Shown piece after piece: positions 51,656 through 61,525 of a DNA stretch of 64,000 bases (position 1 is its first letter; each line of letters begins with the position of its first letter). This stretch comes from Mariaggregatimicrobium sp964498785 (GTDB lineage: Bacteria > Zhuqueibacterota > Zhuqueibacteria > Thermofontimicrobiales > Thiofontviventaceae), in NCBI GenBank assembly GCA_964498785.1, contig CAZCJL010000006.1, forward strand, positions 1-64,000, written 5' to 3'. A program made the position numbers and the translations under genes. The notes beneath the pieces are model-generated. The model saw nothing but the letters and a program-made list of their open reading frames with translations. It ran no database searches and was not told where the DNA came from.

Positions 51656-52657
51656 TCAACTGTCAGCGCCAATTTCAACAATGGTGCGCCCCCGGATTTT
51701 TCCTTTTAATATCGCAGCCACGGAAGAATCCAGTTCTTCAAGATGGATCGTTGTCACGATATCATTCAGATGATCAATTTTCCAGTCGCCGGCTAATTTT
51801 TGCCAGGTCTTGTGCCTTATATTGTATGGACACAATGCAGAGTCAACACCCAACAAACGGACGCCGCGCAGGATAAACGGAAATACAGTGAGCTCAAGTT
51901 TGGGACCTGCCACGACGCCACACGCGGCGATACTGCCATGCTGCTGAATTGATTTAACCACAGTTGTTAATGTATTTCCTCCCACCGTGTCCACAGCGCC
52001 GGCGTAACGGGATTTCAGCAATGGCCGCCCGGATTGATCGTTAATTTCATCCCGGTCAATGACTGTTGATGCGCCTAATTTTTTCAGAAAATCATGTTCA
52101 GATGATTTACCCGTGCTGGCAATGACCGTATAACCCAGCTTTCCCAAAATTGCCACAGCAATACAACCCACTCCACCAGTGGCGCCGGTGACGAGCACAG
52201 AACCGGAGTCCGGCAATGTATCGTTGTGTATCAGGGAATGCACAGATAGCGCTGCGGTAAAACCGGCTGTACCGAAAATCATGCTCTCCCGTTTTGTCAA
52301 GCCTTTGGGAATAGGCACAACCCAATCTGCGGGCACGCGAATATATTCTCCATATCCGCCATCTGTTTCCACGCCGAGATCATATCCGGTCACAAGAACA
52401 GCATCTCCGGGTTTGAATTCCGGGACCTGGCTTTCCACAACTTCTCCGCTGGCATCAATTCCCGGGACATGGGGATAATTTTTTGTCACCCCGGGTGCGC
52501 CGGTAGCAGAGAGCGCGTCTTTATAATTCAGAGACGAGTACGCCACTTTAATGAGAACATCCCCTGCCGGAAGATCACTTTTTGAGCGGGTTGTCACTGA
52601 CGTCTGTATCGAACCATTCGGATTACGAACTGCTAAATAGGCTTTGTAAGAATTCAT
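51656..52657 (-). CDS. YhdH/AcuI-type NADPH-dependent quinone oxidoreductase family
   Basis: A 333-residue medium-chain dehydrogenase/reductase. Family features: SSLNYKDALSATG near the N-terminus, HVPGIDASGEVVES, GYDLGVETDGGYGEYIRVPADW, the nucleotide-binding VLVTGATGGVGCIAVAILGKLGY, and SAGACGV-like SIAACGVVAGPKL. The zinc ligands of alcohol dehydrogenases are lacking. The E. coli and Rhodobacter relatives reduce acryloyl-CoA, but other enones are possible. G+C content is higher than in the preceding operon. Stands alone on the minus strand. Confidence 0.92.
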   Translation of the reverse strand: MNSYKAYLAVRNPNGSIQTSVTTRSKSDLPAGDVLIKVAYSSLNYKDALSATGAPGVTKNYPHVPGIDASGEVVESQVPEFKPGDAVLVTGYDLGVETDGGYGEYIRVPADWVVPIPKGLTKRESMIFGTAGFTAALSVHSLIHNDTLPDSGSVLVTGATGGVGCIAVAILGKLGYTVIASTGKSSEHDFLKKLGASTVIDRDEINDQSGRPLLKSRYAGAVDTVGGNTLTTVVKSIQQHGSIAACGVVAGPKLELTVFPFILRGVRLLGVDSALCPYNIRHKTWQKLAGDWKIDHLNDIVTTIHLEELDSSVAAILKGKIRGRTIVEIGADS

Positions 52658-52779
52658 CGGATTATCCTATAATTCATTCGCTATCGAAATTATTTTTGTA
52701 TGGTTTCAATTCAATATACAACAAGAGTGTGCCGGAAAACAAGTTGAATTTTGGGTGGATGAGTGAATTTATTTTGAGC

Positions 52780-53003
52780 GAAGGATCAATCTATCAATAT
52801 ATGTCTGTTAATGGGCCGAATCCAACGACACATAAAAAGTATCTATTGAGTTTGGAGTCATCTCCTTCTTTTCCGGTAAATTTATACACCGCTTCATCTC
52901 CAGAGACAATTGTCTGCCGCATGTTTAAGCCAAATGGATAATAATTATAACAAGCTTTTACATCTCCGTCTTCATCGACAATAGCACGGGTGGAGCCTAA
53001 TGT
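52780..53003 (-). pseudogene. Rhs/YD-repeat core remnant
   Basis: A fragment of about 70 codons reading LGSTRAIVDEDGDVKACYNY, then YPFGLNMR, VYKFTGKEGDDSKLNRYF and GPLTDIY before tandem stops. These match the Rhs core order (HLGSTR, YDPFG, YKFTGKERD, FLSVDPLTDKY) with internal losses. There is no start codon or upstream Rhs repeats. Clearly a decayed remnant of a larger Rhs or T6SS/T9SS toxin-type gene. Not expected to be functional. Confidence 0.75.
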
Positions 53004-53608
53004 ACAAATCTGCAGCAGAAGTGGTTGAAAATAATCACAATTTTTGAACCATATTACTTTCACTTTACGATACAATAAAAGTCAAACATTATTTACCTAA
53101 AAACAACAACATCCACAATCCTGTCAGATTAATATATTCTTATGACGTTGATTCTTAGAGTCTTATGCGCACAATTAAAAGCAGATGAAATCGTATTCCC
53201 TTATATTGTAACAAATGAGAGAGCAAGTTTGAGATCATAAGATTATTGATGTATCTTATGTATCTTATAGATTGCTCAAACCGATTTTTGACAGTAACCA
53301 CGTTACATTTTGTTACTTTTATAAATATAATGGTGCATCATGTTTCAGAATCATGCATATACATTTAATTATTCACATTTATTAAATATAGTATTTAAGA
53401 GTCTCGAAGAATTAAGTTTTGGTTCGTTTATTTCATTTTTTGTTGGGATAATTGATCGTATCTTGATTACAAAATATCGTCCTGTTGGAAATTCCAATTC
53501 CGGCGACGATGACACAGGCGCCAACAGATAACCGTATTTATTTTCAATCAAATAATCGAGAAAAATATCATTATAACAACATCGACCTGTCTTAACCAAA
53601 CGGTCTCA
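53004..53608. other. Gene-poor region between Rhs remnant and GH105 gene
   Basis: About 600 bases, AT-rich. It contains two adjacent copies of GTATCTTAT (near 53250-53270) and complementary GAGCAA/TTGCTC segments around 53222-53279. Short open frames of 60-76 codons overlap on both strands at 53340-53599, but neither has a ribosome site nor a recognisable pattern. Probably decayed sequence. Confidence 0.4.
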
Positions 53609-55003
53609 TTATTTTTCAACAAAAAACTTGTACAGTTCACTCCCTGCTAACAAATAGGCACCCACACCATACGAAGTTGTGTTTTTAGCTTGCACTTCAT
53701 CCGGTGCACTTCCGGGAAGCTGCACCCATCCAATGCGCCCATCTGGCTGGATACAATCTGATAGCCCTTTCCATGCATTTTTAATTACAGGAAGATATAT
53801 CTCTTGACTTAAAAGATGATGATTGAGACCCCAGGAGAGGGCATAGCAGAAAAAGCCTGAACTGCTTGTTTCCGGGTACGGATAGCTTTCTATATCAAGA
53901 AGACTCGGATGCCAGAGTCCTCCTTCCGGTTGTAAATCAGCAATTCTTGCTGCCATTTCCCGAAATAATTTTTCATATCGCTCTCTGGTTGGATAGTCTT
54001 CAGGCATATCTTCAAGAATACGAGCCAAGCCAGCAATAACCCAGCCATTGCCACGGCTCCAGAACAATTTTTCCCCATTGGCTTCTCTCAAATCAAAATA
54101 TCTGTCATCTCTATAAAAAAGATGTTCTTTTTTATCATATAGATAGTCAGAGGTTGCCCACCATTCTTTATCCATATAATCAATATAATCACTGTTGTCA
54201 GTAAGTGATGATAATTTACACCAAACAGGGGGAGACATGAATAAAGCATCACACCAGGTCCAACGGCTTTTGCCTTCCTCGACTTTTAATCCCTGTTTCA
54301 CCGGATGTTTCATAATCCAGTCAAATTGCATCTGCACATTTGCCATCATTTCAATTTCTTTATGCCTCTTGTACAGGTCAAGATAAATTTGACCCACACA
54401 GTGATCATCTGCATGATAAATTCGAGGTCCAAGTTTCCATTCGTTCGCCTGGCAAATATTCATTAATGCGTTGTAATAAACTGGATCCTCTGATATTTTC
54501 GACAAAGCATATAGTCCTGCAAACAAAGCGCCTTGTTCCCATCCTTTGGAAGATTGATCTTCCATTTTTATTTCCAATATATCTGATGCTCCTATATCAT
54601 TCTGTAAAAGTGAATCCTTTACCATTGGGGGGAGTTCACAAAAAGACACATCTTGCGAATTCAAACTCCCAAATTCAGACCAGGATTCAGGACATCCCGG
54701 GTACTGAGTTGAAAAGGGTCTGTTGTGACGAAGCATCAACGTTCCGTCCCAATGCATTCTAAATCGTTCAGACTCTTCATTACCTGCCTTGCGAAAAATA
54801 ATATCAAACCGCACAGGATTTCTCAGCTGCCAATTCGCAACATTCTCTATGTCTTTTAGTATTTTCGGCGGATCAAATATAGAGTGAGATTTTACATCTA
54901 TTTGGTCTTTACTTAAATCTAATGCATAAAGTGGAAATGTAACCAGTAATGCTTTAATCGTTAATAAAATAACCTTGATTAAATTTGCAGAATTCTTTTG
55001 CAT
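53609..55003 (-). CDS. Glycoside hydrolase family 105-like unsaturated rhamnogalacturonyl/glucuronyl hydrolase
   Basis: Removes the unsaturated uronic acid left by pectin lyases. The 464-residue protein begins with a signal peptide (MQKNSANL, hydrophobic, cleavage near LYA). The (alpha/alpha)6 domain starts about residue 130 with motifs of YteR/YesR proteins: GWEQGALFAGLYAL, the IYHADDHCVGQIYLDL segment with a candidate catalytic Asp, SRWTWCDALFMSPPVW and SRGNGWVIAGLARIL. The start at 55003 has GGAGAA upstream and avoids overlap with GH28, which ends at 55021. Works with the following GH28 and GH106 gene products. Confidence 0.88.
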   Translation of the reverse strand: MQKNSANLIKVILLTIKALLVTFPLYALDLSKDQIDVKSHSIFDPPKILKDIENVANWQLRNPVRFDIIFRKAGNEESERFRMHWDGTLMLRHNRPFSTQYPGCPESWSEFGSLNSQDVSFCELPPMVKDSLLQNDIGASDILEIKMEDQSSKGWEQGALFAGLYALSKISEDPVYYNALMNICQANEWKLGPRIYHADDHCVGQIYLDLYKRHKEIEMMANVQMQFDWIMKHPVKQGLKVEEGKSRWTWCDALFMSPPVWCKLSSLTDNSDYIDYMDKEWWATSDYLYDKKEHLFYRDDRYFDLREANGEKLFWSRGNGWVIAGLARILEDMPEDYPTRERYEKLFREMAARIADLQPEGGLWHPSLLDIESYPYPETSSSGFFCYALSWGLNHHLLSQEIYLPVIKNAWKGLSDCIQPDGRIGWVQLPGSAPDEVQAKNTTSYGVGAYLLAGSELYKFFVEK

Positions 55004-55020
55004 AATTGATTCTCCAACTT

Positions 55021-56688
55021 TTAGTTTATCTGGATCAGGTTGGATATTCTTAATCCGGAAGAAACACCCGTGACAGGAGACCACTTATTCTGATTCCCTT
55101 GCCAGTCAATGAACAACCCGTCAATTAAAACATTTATATTTTTATTTACTTTGAACACATCCGGTTTTTTCGGAACATTTTGATCTTTAAATTCCGGAGT
55201 GTAGGCATCCAGGTTACCACGAAAATAGGAATGAGTGCTTTTAGGAACATCCATGCGCAAAGAGATATCCCGCAGGAAAACATGATTCAATGGAGCCTCT
55301 GCCAAACCAGCGAAACCGATAGGAACAATCACATTGGCGTTGATATGCTCAATATTTATGTTTTTGACTGGCGTATATCCCCTGCGTTTGGTGATAAAAA
55401 GTTGTACGGGAGTTCCACCGGTTTCATGAGGCCAGTGAATCATGAACATGCGAATATTACGCCAGGTCACATTTTCTACAGGGCCTCCATCTCTCGCATA
55501 TAATACCAGACCTCTATCTGAATCAAAAACGTCACAGTTTTCAAAAAGGATATCCCGCATCAGAGCCTTTGTTTCTGTGCCAATTTTAAGCGCTGAGGCA
55601 TCCGAGGCTACTATTGAGTTTCTTATGGTGACCCGTTCCGTCGGTTTATGGGGGTTGCGTGTTTTAACAGCAACTGCATCATCTTTTGCCTGAATGAAGA
55701 CGCCGTCTATCATAATATCACTCGCTGAATCCGGATCAATCCCATCTTTGCCGCTAAGAATTCGGATATTATGACATCTTATATGATCAGAACTAAACAG
55801 ATGTACAGCCCAGGAATTGCAGTTTCGAAAACAAACATCTTTAAATTCTATATGATGAGAATCTTTAACATCAACGATATGGATGTTTTTCGTATCACCA
55901 GGATAGCCATCATAATTTGCATCAATGGTGCCCGGGCCGTGTATGTTGACATAAGCCTCATTATTAATGTATAAAAAACGTGAATGTATAGCTGAACGTT
56001 CATCAACAGCTTTTAACAAAGCACCGGGAGCGAGATATATTTCTGTTTCTGATTTTACTTTTAGTGTTCCCGCCCTGTAAATACCTGCTGGAAAATATAA
56101 AACGCCCCCTTTATCCAACAGTATCTGTATGGCTTTCGTTTGATTCTTATCAGGATCTGAAATTACGCCTGATTTTGTAACCACAGTTACATCAGGATTT
56201 TCAATATCGACCTTTTCATTATTCATTTTATCCAAATCATCGATCCAAAAAGCCACAGTAAACGTTCCTGAATTCGGGTCTCCAGGGATCGGGGAGAGAA
56301 TATCAGGGAACTGTAAATAATAATGTCCGGGGCCTGGCAAAGTAAAATACAGCGTATTCTTTTCCCGAGTATAAGGAAAATCGCACAACAACCCTCTTAA
56401 ATGTGCAATTTCAAAATTTCGCTCCATATCCAAAGCAACCTCAACCGGACCGTTCGCTGCAAAACGGCAATAATGGATATCATAATAAAAAGTTGGAAAG
56501 TTTCTGAAATATTCAAAGGTTATTGGCACACCATTAACCTCGGCCTGTACCATGCCGCTACTCCTGTGATCCGGTGGGATTGGATAAATCTGTAAATTTG
56601 TTTTTGCAGCCATAGCAGCACCGGCAGCTATTATCATGATTAATAAAATCATTTTGTGCACGCATGTTTTAATTTCTTTTTTATTCAT
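55021..56688 (-). CDS. Glycoside hydrolase family 28-like (polygalacturonase family) protein
   Basis: A 555-residue exported protein. Signal peptide about 1-28. An N-terminal beta-rich domain (about 30-165) precedes a right-handed parallel beta-helix. Polygalacturonase features include DKGGVLYFPAGIYRAGTL, the active-site aspartates in SGKDGIDPDSASD and QAKDDAVAVKT, and IRNSIVASDASALKIGTET. The usual GHG motif is replaced by GTE, so the substrate may not be plain homogalacturonan. Rhamnogalacturonan or xylogalacturonan hydrolases are alternatives. Co-oriented with GH105 and probably co-transcribed. Confidence 0.85.
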   Translation of the reverse strand: MNKKEIKTCVHKMILLIMIIAAGAAMAAKTNLQIYPIPPDHRSSGMVQAEVNGVPITFEYFRNFPTFYYDIHYCRFAANGPVEVALDMERNFEIAHLRGLLCDFPYTREKNTLYFTLPGPGHYYLQFPDILSPIPGDPNSGTFTVAFWIDDLDKMNNEKVDIENPDVTVVTKSGVISDPDKNQTKAIQILLDKGGVLYFPAGIYRAGTLKVKSETEIYLAPGALLKAVDERSAIHSRFLYINNEAYVNIHGPGTIDANYDGYPGDTKNIHIVDVKDSHHIEFKDVCFRNCNSWAVHLFSSDHIRCHNIRILSGKDGIDPDSASDIMIDGVFIQAKDDAVAVKTRNPHKPTERVTIRNSIVASDASALKIGTETKALMRDILFENCDVFDSDRGLVLYARDGGPVENVTWRNIRMFMIHWPHETGGTPVQLFITKRRGYTPVKNINIEHINANVIVPIGFAGLAEAPLNHVFLRDISLRMDVPKSTHSYFRGNLDAYTPEFKDQNVPKKPDVFKVNKNINVLIDGLFIDWQGNQNKWSPVTGVSSGLRISNLIQIN

Positions 56689-56790
56689 ATCGGGAATTCC
56701 TTTATATAATAAACGTAAAATAGAATTATGCTTAAATAATATAGTTTCTACGTGATTTGTTAAATTATAAACACAAAAAAATAATTACTA

Positions 56791-58746
56791 CTACTCTTTG
56801 GAAGATAGGTTTATCCAAACTGCCATTTCGCCAACACCACGATTAGACCAGGCGTAATAAGGCACAGCGGTTATTTCTTTTGTTTTACCATTGCTTTGTT
56901 TTAAATTTGTAGTAATAACAACAACGCCTTTTAGGAATTTTTCACGGAAATGGCTTGTTAATCTACAGTGATCTGTTATGCATATATTACCAACCGGACC
57001 GTTATCAATTTCTTCTATACAATATAAAATTGGTCCGCGTTCAAGGGCAATCTTATTTAAATTCTCATCTATTTTTTTATGTGATTTAACACGTCGCACA
57101 GGCATAGGAAAATCAAGTTCTATCAAATCATTTTTTCTCCATTTACGCTTCATTACAGCATATCCATTTTTTATTTCAGGAGTAATAAGACGTTTGTTTA
57201 ATTTGATAGAATACCTTTTTGTTTTATCGATATATTCATACAAGTCACCTGGTACGGTCTTATTCTGAGCCCATCCGGGTATTCTCACATTTATGGCAAA
57301 TTTCGTTTCCTTTTGGGGTGTTACCCTTATTTTTACATGTCCATCCCATGGATAGTTGGTTTGTTGATGTATATTCAATTCCGTATGTTTAAGTGTTACA
57401 TTCCCAGAACTCTCCATGAACAAATTAATGTATAATTCATCATTCCGCTTTGCATAAATATATTGAGGGATAGATGGTATAAAACGCGCAATATTACTCG
57501 GGCAACAGGCACAATTAAACCACTCTTTTCTTGTTGCACTGCCTTTATTAAATAGATATTTACCGTTGGATTTTAAAGGATTATTATAAAAGAATGAATC
57601 TCCTTTCAAAGAAACACCTGATAACAGACCATTATAAAGAGTTCTTTCAAGAACGTCAATATATTTACTTTTACCCTGTAATAGAAATAATCGATGATTA
57701 AACATGACTTGTCCAATAGCAGAACATGTTTCACTATATGCTCCTAAATTTGGAAGCTCATACTCGTCTCCAAATGTTTCCGGCTTTTGAGAAGAACCCA
57801 CACCACCTGTAATATACATTTTCGTTGACACCACATCATTCCAAATTTTATCTAGTGTTTGAAGATATTCCTGATGGCCGGAAAAAGCCGCCAGGTCTGC
57901 CATGGCAGAATACATATAAAGTGCACGAACCGCATGGCCAACTGCTTTTTCTTGCTTTACTACTGGTTTATGATTTTGATTATATTGATAAATATGGAGC
58001 GAATCATTTGTAATCCTGTGAGAATTTCTACCACGCATATTTAAGAAAAATTGAGCCAGATTCATATATTTTTCATCACCGGTAATACAATACAATTTTA
58101 CCAATCCTATCTCTATTTCCTGGTGTCCGGGTGCATCTTCTCTTTTGCCCGGGCCGAATGTTTTACAAATTAAATCAGCATTCTTCTTTGCTACATCTAA
58201 TAAAATATCTTTGCCGGTAGCCCGGTATGAAGCCACAGCAGCTTCATATAAATGCCCTGCATTGTATAATTCATGACTTTTGGAATTCAGTGACCAACGC
58301 TCTGGCCCTATAAAGTTTTTATTTTCCCCCGGGTTTATGGTCCGTGCAGTAAAGAGATATCCATCATTTTCCTGAGCTTCGGCAATCAATATAATCAAAC
58401 TGTCCAAAACGGTGTCCATTTTTCGGTCATAATGTTGGTCAATGGAATAAAATGCTCCCTCCATGATTTTGTAAACATCTGAATCATCATATCGGTTTCC
58501 CTGATGGTCTCCATCTATGAGATGCGCCGCCTTTGTAAAATTATCAATTCGGCCTGTCTCGTTGCATTTTTTAAAGCAGTGAGGTATCGTTACATTACGA
58601 TTGGTTGTTATGCGGGGTGTCCAAAATTCATCATGAACTTTTATCTTTTTAAAAGAAACGGGTTGAATAGGATACTCGCAGTTTTTTTTAAATCCGCTAC
58701 AACCATGGATTATAAACATCAGGACGAAGAGATACTTTAATTTCAT
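56791..58746 (-). CDS. Glycoside hydrolase family 127 (DUF1680) beta-L-arabinofuranosidase
   Basis: Removes beta-L-arabinofuranose from plant glycoproteins or pectin side chains. The 651-residue protein has a lipoprotein signal ending IIHGC (Cys at about 16). The catalytic zinc-cysteine motif is WFNCACCPSNIARF (about 408-421), typical of the family, together with TGGVGSSQKPETFGDEYELPN and TCSAIGQVMFNHRLF. Start ATG at 58746. G+C is similar to the chromosome, unlike the genes to the right. Downstream of it lies the GH28-GH105 pair. Confidence 0.88.
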   Translation of the reverse strand: MKLKYLFVLMFIIHGCSGFKKNCEYPIQPVSFKKIKVHDEFWTPRITTNRNVTIPHCFKKCNETGRIDNFTKAAHLIDGDHQGNRYDDSDVYKIMEGAFYSIDQHYDRKMDTVLDSLIILIAEAQENDGYLFTARTINPGENKNFIGPERWSLNSKSHELYNAGHLYEAAVASYRATGKDILLDVAKKNADLICKTFGPGKREDAPGHQEIEIGLVKLYCITGDEKYMNLAQFFLNMRGRNSHRITNDSLHIYQYNQNHKPVVKQEKAVGHAVRALYMYSAMADLAAFSGHQEYLQTLDKIWNDVVSTKMYITGGVGSSQKPETFGDEYELPNLGAYSETCSAIGQVMFNHRLFLLQGKSKYIDVLERTLYNGLLSGVSLKGDSFFYNNPLKSNGKYLFNKGSATRKEWFNCACCPSNIARFIPSIPQYIYAKRNDELYINLFMESSGNVTLKHTELNIHQQTNYPWDGHVKIRVTPQKETKFAINVRIPGWAQNKTVPGDLYEYIDKTKRYSIKLNKRLITPEIKNGYAVMKRKWRKNDLIELDFPMPVRRVKSHKKIDENLNKIALERGPILYCIEEIDNGPVGNICITDHCRLTSHFREKFLKGVVVITTNLKQSNGKTKEITAVPYYAWSNRGVGEMAVWINLSSKE

Positions 58747-58806
58747 TGACAATCTCTATATTTTTTAATTTATGTAATTATTATAAATAACATTTATTCT
58801 TTATCA

Positions 58807-58866
58807 GTATAACGTCATCATTCAAACGCGGGGGTTACCGCGTCGATATGCAACGCTTTGTTCGAC
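58807..58866 (-). other. attC-like hairpin element A
   Basis: A 60-base G+C-rich element directly downstream of the GH106 gene. It begins GTATAAC and ends GTTCGAC, with an internal hairpin ACGCGG (58826-58831) / CCGCGT (58838-58843). The AAC...GTT ends and asymmetric imperfect palindrome match the layout of integron attC sites. Marks the left border of the higher-G+C block. Orientation is inferred from the genes. Confidence 0.45.
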
Positions 58867-58868
58867 AT

Positions 58869-61388
58869 TCAATCATCTGTTGAGTATGCCTTCATGGGCG
58901 TCAAAGTAACCGGTCCCAGAAGCCCTGACGGAATCAGCGGCCATTCAGATGCATCGAATTCTTCATATAATTGATTCACGAAATTGATGTCATGAAAAAT
59001 TTTCCAATTCACTTTGCGAACATCGAGATCGCGGATACGATTAGCACTTAGACTCGTTACTTCAATCTCTAGCAGGTTGGAGCCGGGCTTAAGGAACTTG
59101 CCAACAGGTGCGCTGTAAGGAATGCAGTAGAGGCTGGCTGCTTCTTTACCATTGATGAATACACGTGCACTTTCGCGGACATCACCAAGTTCAATATCCC
59201 ATTGCTCAATACCTTTGAAAATATCAATCTCAATAGAATAACGGGCTGTTCCGGCAAAACGCTTCGTCTCTTCACCCCCGATTTCAGTCCAGGATTTCAG
59301 TTCCGTTGTCGTGATATCAGGGGGCAGTTTCGGAGCGCCGTCAGTGAACTTGATCTTCCATGTGCCTTCTACAACGAGTGGCTCTCCATACTTGGTGAGT
59401 ACCGGCCACTGCTCGCCGGCAATATTCCGTTTGTCAAAAGTGCGAACAATACGAGTTTCTCCCGGCTTTAGCTGAAGATAAATCTCATCCGCGCGTTGAG
59501 TCGCAACGCCGGTTGCAGCAGAACGCGGATCCATAATAACGGCACAGCGAAACGGAACACCCAGCTTGACCCAACCATCCACAGCCTCGGCACTCATATT
59601 AGCAACAAAATAATGATACCCGGCGCCATGCCGGCGTCGAATGAAGTCCAGACCCAGATCAACCATTGGTTCGCGCAATACGGCTGTGTTTGCCAGAGCC
59701 TCTTTCAATACCGTACTCTTTACCACCTGCTTCTCCCGCCCCTTGAGCAGGCGGCTAAATTCGGCACGGCGCTCTTTGAGCTTATTCAATCCAGGCACAT
59801 CAGCGGGCAGGCTATCCAAAAACAATACCGGTTGACCGCTGGCTGAGATTTCGCAGAGTTTTTTCAGGGTCGCCAACGGCATAAGCCCGACCTTTGGCAC
59901 AACAATGGCCTTGTAGGGTTTGGCAAGACCAGCGAGCAGTTGGCGATCAGAGATAAGGTCGTAGCCAAAACCTTCTGATTTCAGCTGCGTTGCCGCTTTT
60001 CCGCAGGGGGAACCGGTCAGCCATTCGGGATGATGAACAGTCAACTTCTGCTGCATGCCTTTTGTGCTATGCCAGATGTCGAATACCGGCCAGTAAAGAG
60101 CCACATCATTATCAGGTTTGCCCGATTGCAGGATGGACTGGCAGCGTGTGATGTACGCATTGAGAAGCGGGGCATCGCGCCAGATGGCATTGCGCGGGTT
60201 GTATTGCAGTGATGCGTAGAAAAGCCAGCCCGGCCATGGCGCATCTTTCGGACTGTAACAGGTGCCGTGGAAGAAAATGTGGTTGATGCCGTTCAGGAAG
60301 AGCTGATCGACTTCCGGCTTGACCTGAGATAGCGCCGCACGGAAATGGTTCCGGACCCACGTGCATGTTTCCGAGGCGACAAGCGGTTTGCCCGTCACAT
60401 GGGCCGCTGAAGATGCCATGCAGTTTATGAGGGGCTGCGGGCGGTCTTTACGGATATTGTCCTCTGCCCTGCGGAGGCCCGGAATCTTGAATGGTGTCGC
60501 ACCAAATGTTTCCGTTTCCGGGATACCACTGGCGGCGTACAGATCGAGCAGATTAGACGGTGAGCCATGGGCCTGGTTCCTTGTAATGCAATCCCTGGAT
60601 TCCGACCATTTCACCCATACTCTCATGTACTCCAGATGAAGATCCGACAGCGTCTCGCGATAGTCAGCCTTGATTCGCGCAACGGTATCGGGATCACCTT
60701 TGCCAAAGAGTTCGGGCAGATGCTTTAACAGATCATACCCACGGCGTTTCTTGAATTCCTCAGGAAATTCTTTGCACCAGTTGCCCTTGAACTCAAACGA
60801 ATCATGATACATGGCGCGGGGCATCTCAACGCCGTCTTTGCCGAAAGGACCGTCAAAGTGTTTCAGGTAGTATGCCATGGCCTTTGCGAAATAGGGATTG
60901 ATCGCCCGGCCTTCATTTCCGGGCGCCGCACGCTTTACATTTCGACCCGAGAATTCCTGCGATAACTTTCCGTTCTGATAGACGACTATTGCATCACAAT
61001 ACTCATCAGTAATCATCGGGCCGCCGAACGGCCATCCGGTGCCAGTGGTCATATCCACCCACATCCCTAAACGCTTTGCTTCTTTTGAGGCATAGCTCAC
61101 CATCTCCACAAACTCAGGAGACAGATGCTGGAGATATTTCTCCTCGTAGCCTTTTACTCCATAGATCGGAACAATAGTGGCTCCTCCCATACCTGCCTTG
61201 CGCATCGTCTCCATGTTCCAGGTTATGTTCTCCTTGTCGACAGCACTACCCATCCACCACCAATAGGTTCCTGGTCGGTTCTCGACTTTAGGTTTCGGCC
61301 AGTCCAAATCATCTGCGACACTCACCTGTCCGCATGCGTATATGAGCGTGAGTAAGAATAAACTCATAACTTTTTTTGATTTAGTCAT
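58869..61388 (-). CDS. Alpha-L-rhamnosidase, glycoside hydrolase family 106-like
   Basis: An 839-residue exported enzyme expected to release rhamnose from rhamnogalacturonan. Signal peptide about 1-25 with a possible lipoprotein cysteine in IYACGQ. The N-terminal catalytic TIM barrel begins at about 35 with RPGTYWWWMGSAVDKENITW, YASKEAKRLGMWVDMTTGTG, and the segment YHDSFEFKGNW (candidate acid residues). The C-terminal domain is galactose-binding-like (VRESARVFINGKEAASL). Length and order fit GH106. G+C content is clearly higher than in genes before 58800, and attC-like elements lie on both sides. Confidence 0.82.
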   Translation of the reverse strand: MTKSKKVMSLFLLTLIYACGQVSVADDLDWPKPKVENRPGTYWWWMGSAVDKENITWNMETMRKAGMGGATIVPIYGVKGYEEKYLQHLSPEFVEMVSYASKEAKRLGMWVDMTTGTGWPFGGPMITDEYCDAIVVYQNGKLSQEFSGRNVKRAAPGNEGRAINPYFAKAMAYYLKHFDGPFGKDGVEMPRAMYHDSFEFKGNWCKEFPEEFKKRRGYDLLKHLPELFGKGDPDTVARIKADYRETLSDLHLEYMRVWVKWSESRDCITRNQAHGSPSNLLDLYAASGIPETETFGATPFKIPGLRRAEDNIRKDRPQPLINCMASSAAHVTGKPLVASETCTWVRNHFRAALSQVKPEVDQLFLNGINHIFFHGTCYSPKDAPWPGWLFYASLQYNPRNAIWRDAPLLNAYITRCQSILQSGKPDNDVALYWPVFDIWHSTKGMQQKLTVHHPEWLTGSPCGKAATQLKSEGFGYDLISDRQLLAGLAKPYKAIVVPKVGLMPLATLKKLCEISASGQPVLFLDSLPADVPGLNKLKERRAEFSRLLKGREKQVVKSTVLKEALANTAVLREPMVDLGLDFIRRRHGAGYHYFVANMSAEAVDGWVKLGVPFRCAVIMDPRSAATGVATQRADEIYLQLKPGETRIVRTFDKRNIAGEQWPVLTKYGEPLVVEGTWKIKFTDGAPKLPPDITTTELKSWTEIGGEETKRFAGTARYSIEIDIFKGIEQWDIELGDVRESARVFINGKEAASLYCIPYSAPVGKFLKPGSNLLEIEVTSLSANRIRDLDVRKVNWKIFHDINFVNQLYEEFDASEWPLIPSGLLGPVTLTPMKAYSTDD

Positions 61389-61409
61389 TCTCTCTCCTTC
61401 TTTCTTTAT

Positions 61410-61468
61410 GTTGAACGACTCAAATCAGGCACGACTATTTGCCGTCGCCTGCATCCGGCTTGTTCGGC
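61410..61468 (-). other. attC-like hairpin element B
   Basis: A 59-base element between the sulfatase and GH106 genes. Ends GTTGAAC (61410-61416) and GTTCGGC (61462-61468). Internal stem CAGG-CA-CGAC with GTCG-CCTG has a two-base bulge, like the extrahelical bases of attC sites. Closely similar at its right end (TTGTTCGGC) to element C. Confidence 0.5.
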
Positions 61469-61525
61469 ATCTCTCTTCTGCTTTGTTGTCTACGATTAGT
61501 GTTTCATGTTTCCATTGTATCGGCA

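Noticed and set aside
52582..52941. Plus-strand 119-codon frame across the Rhs remnant
   Set aside because: It is antisense to the oxidoreductase start and to the clear Rhs motifs on the minus strand, and has no ribosome site.
53340..53599. Short frames on both strands before the GH105 gene
   Set aside because: The two frames overlap each other, have no Shine-Dalgarno sequence, and match nothing known to me.
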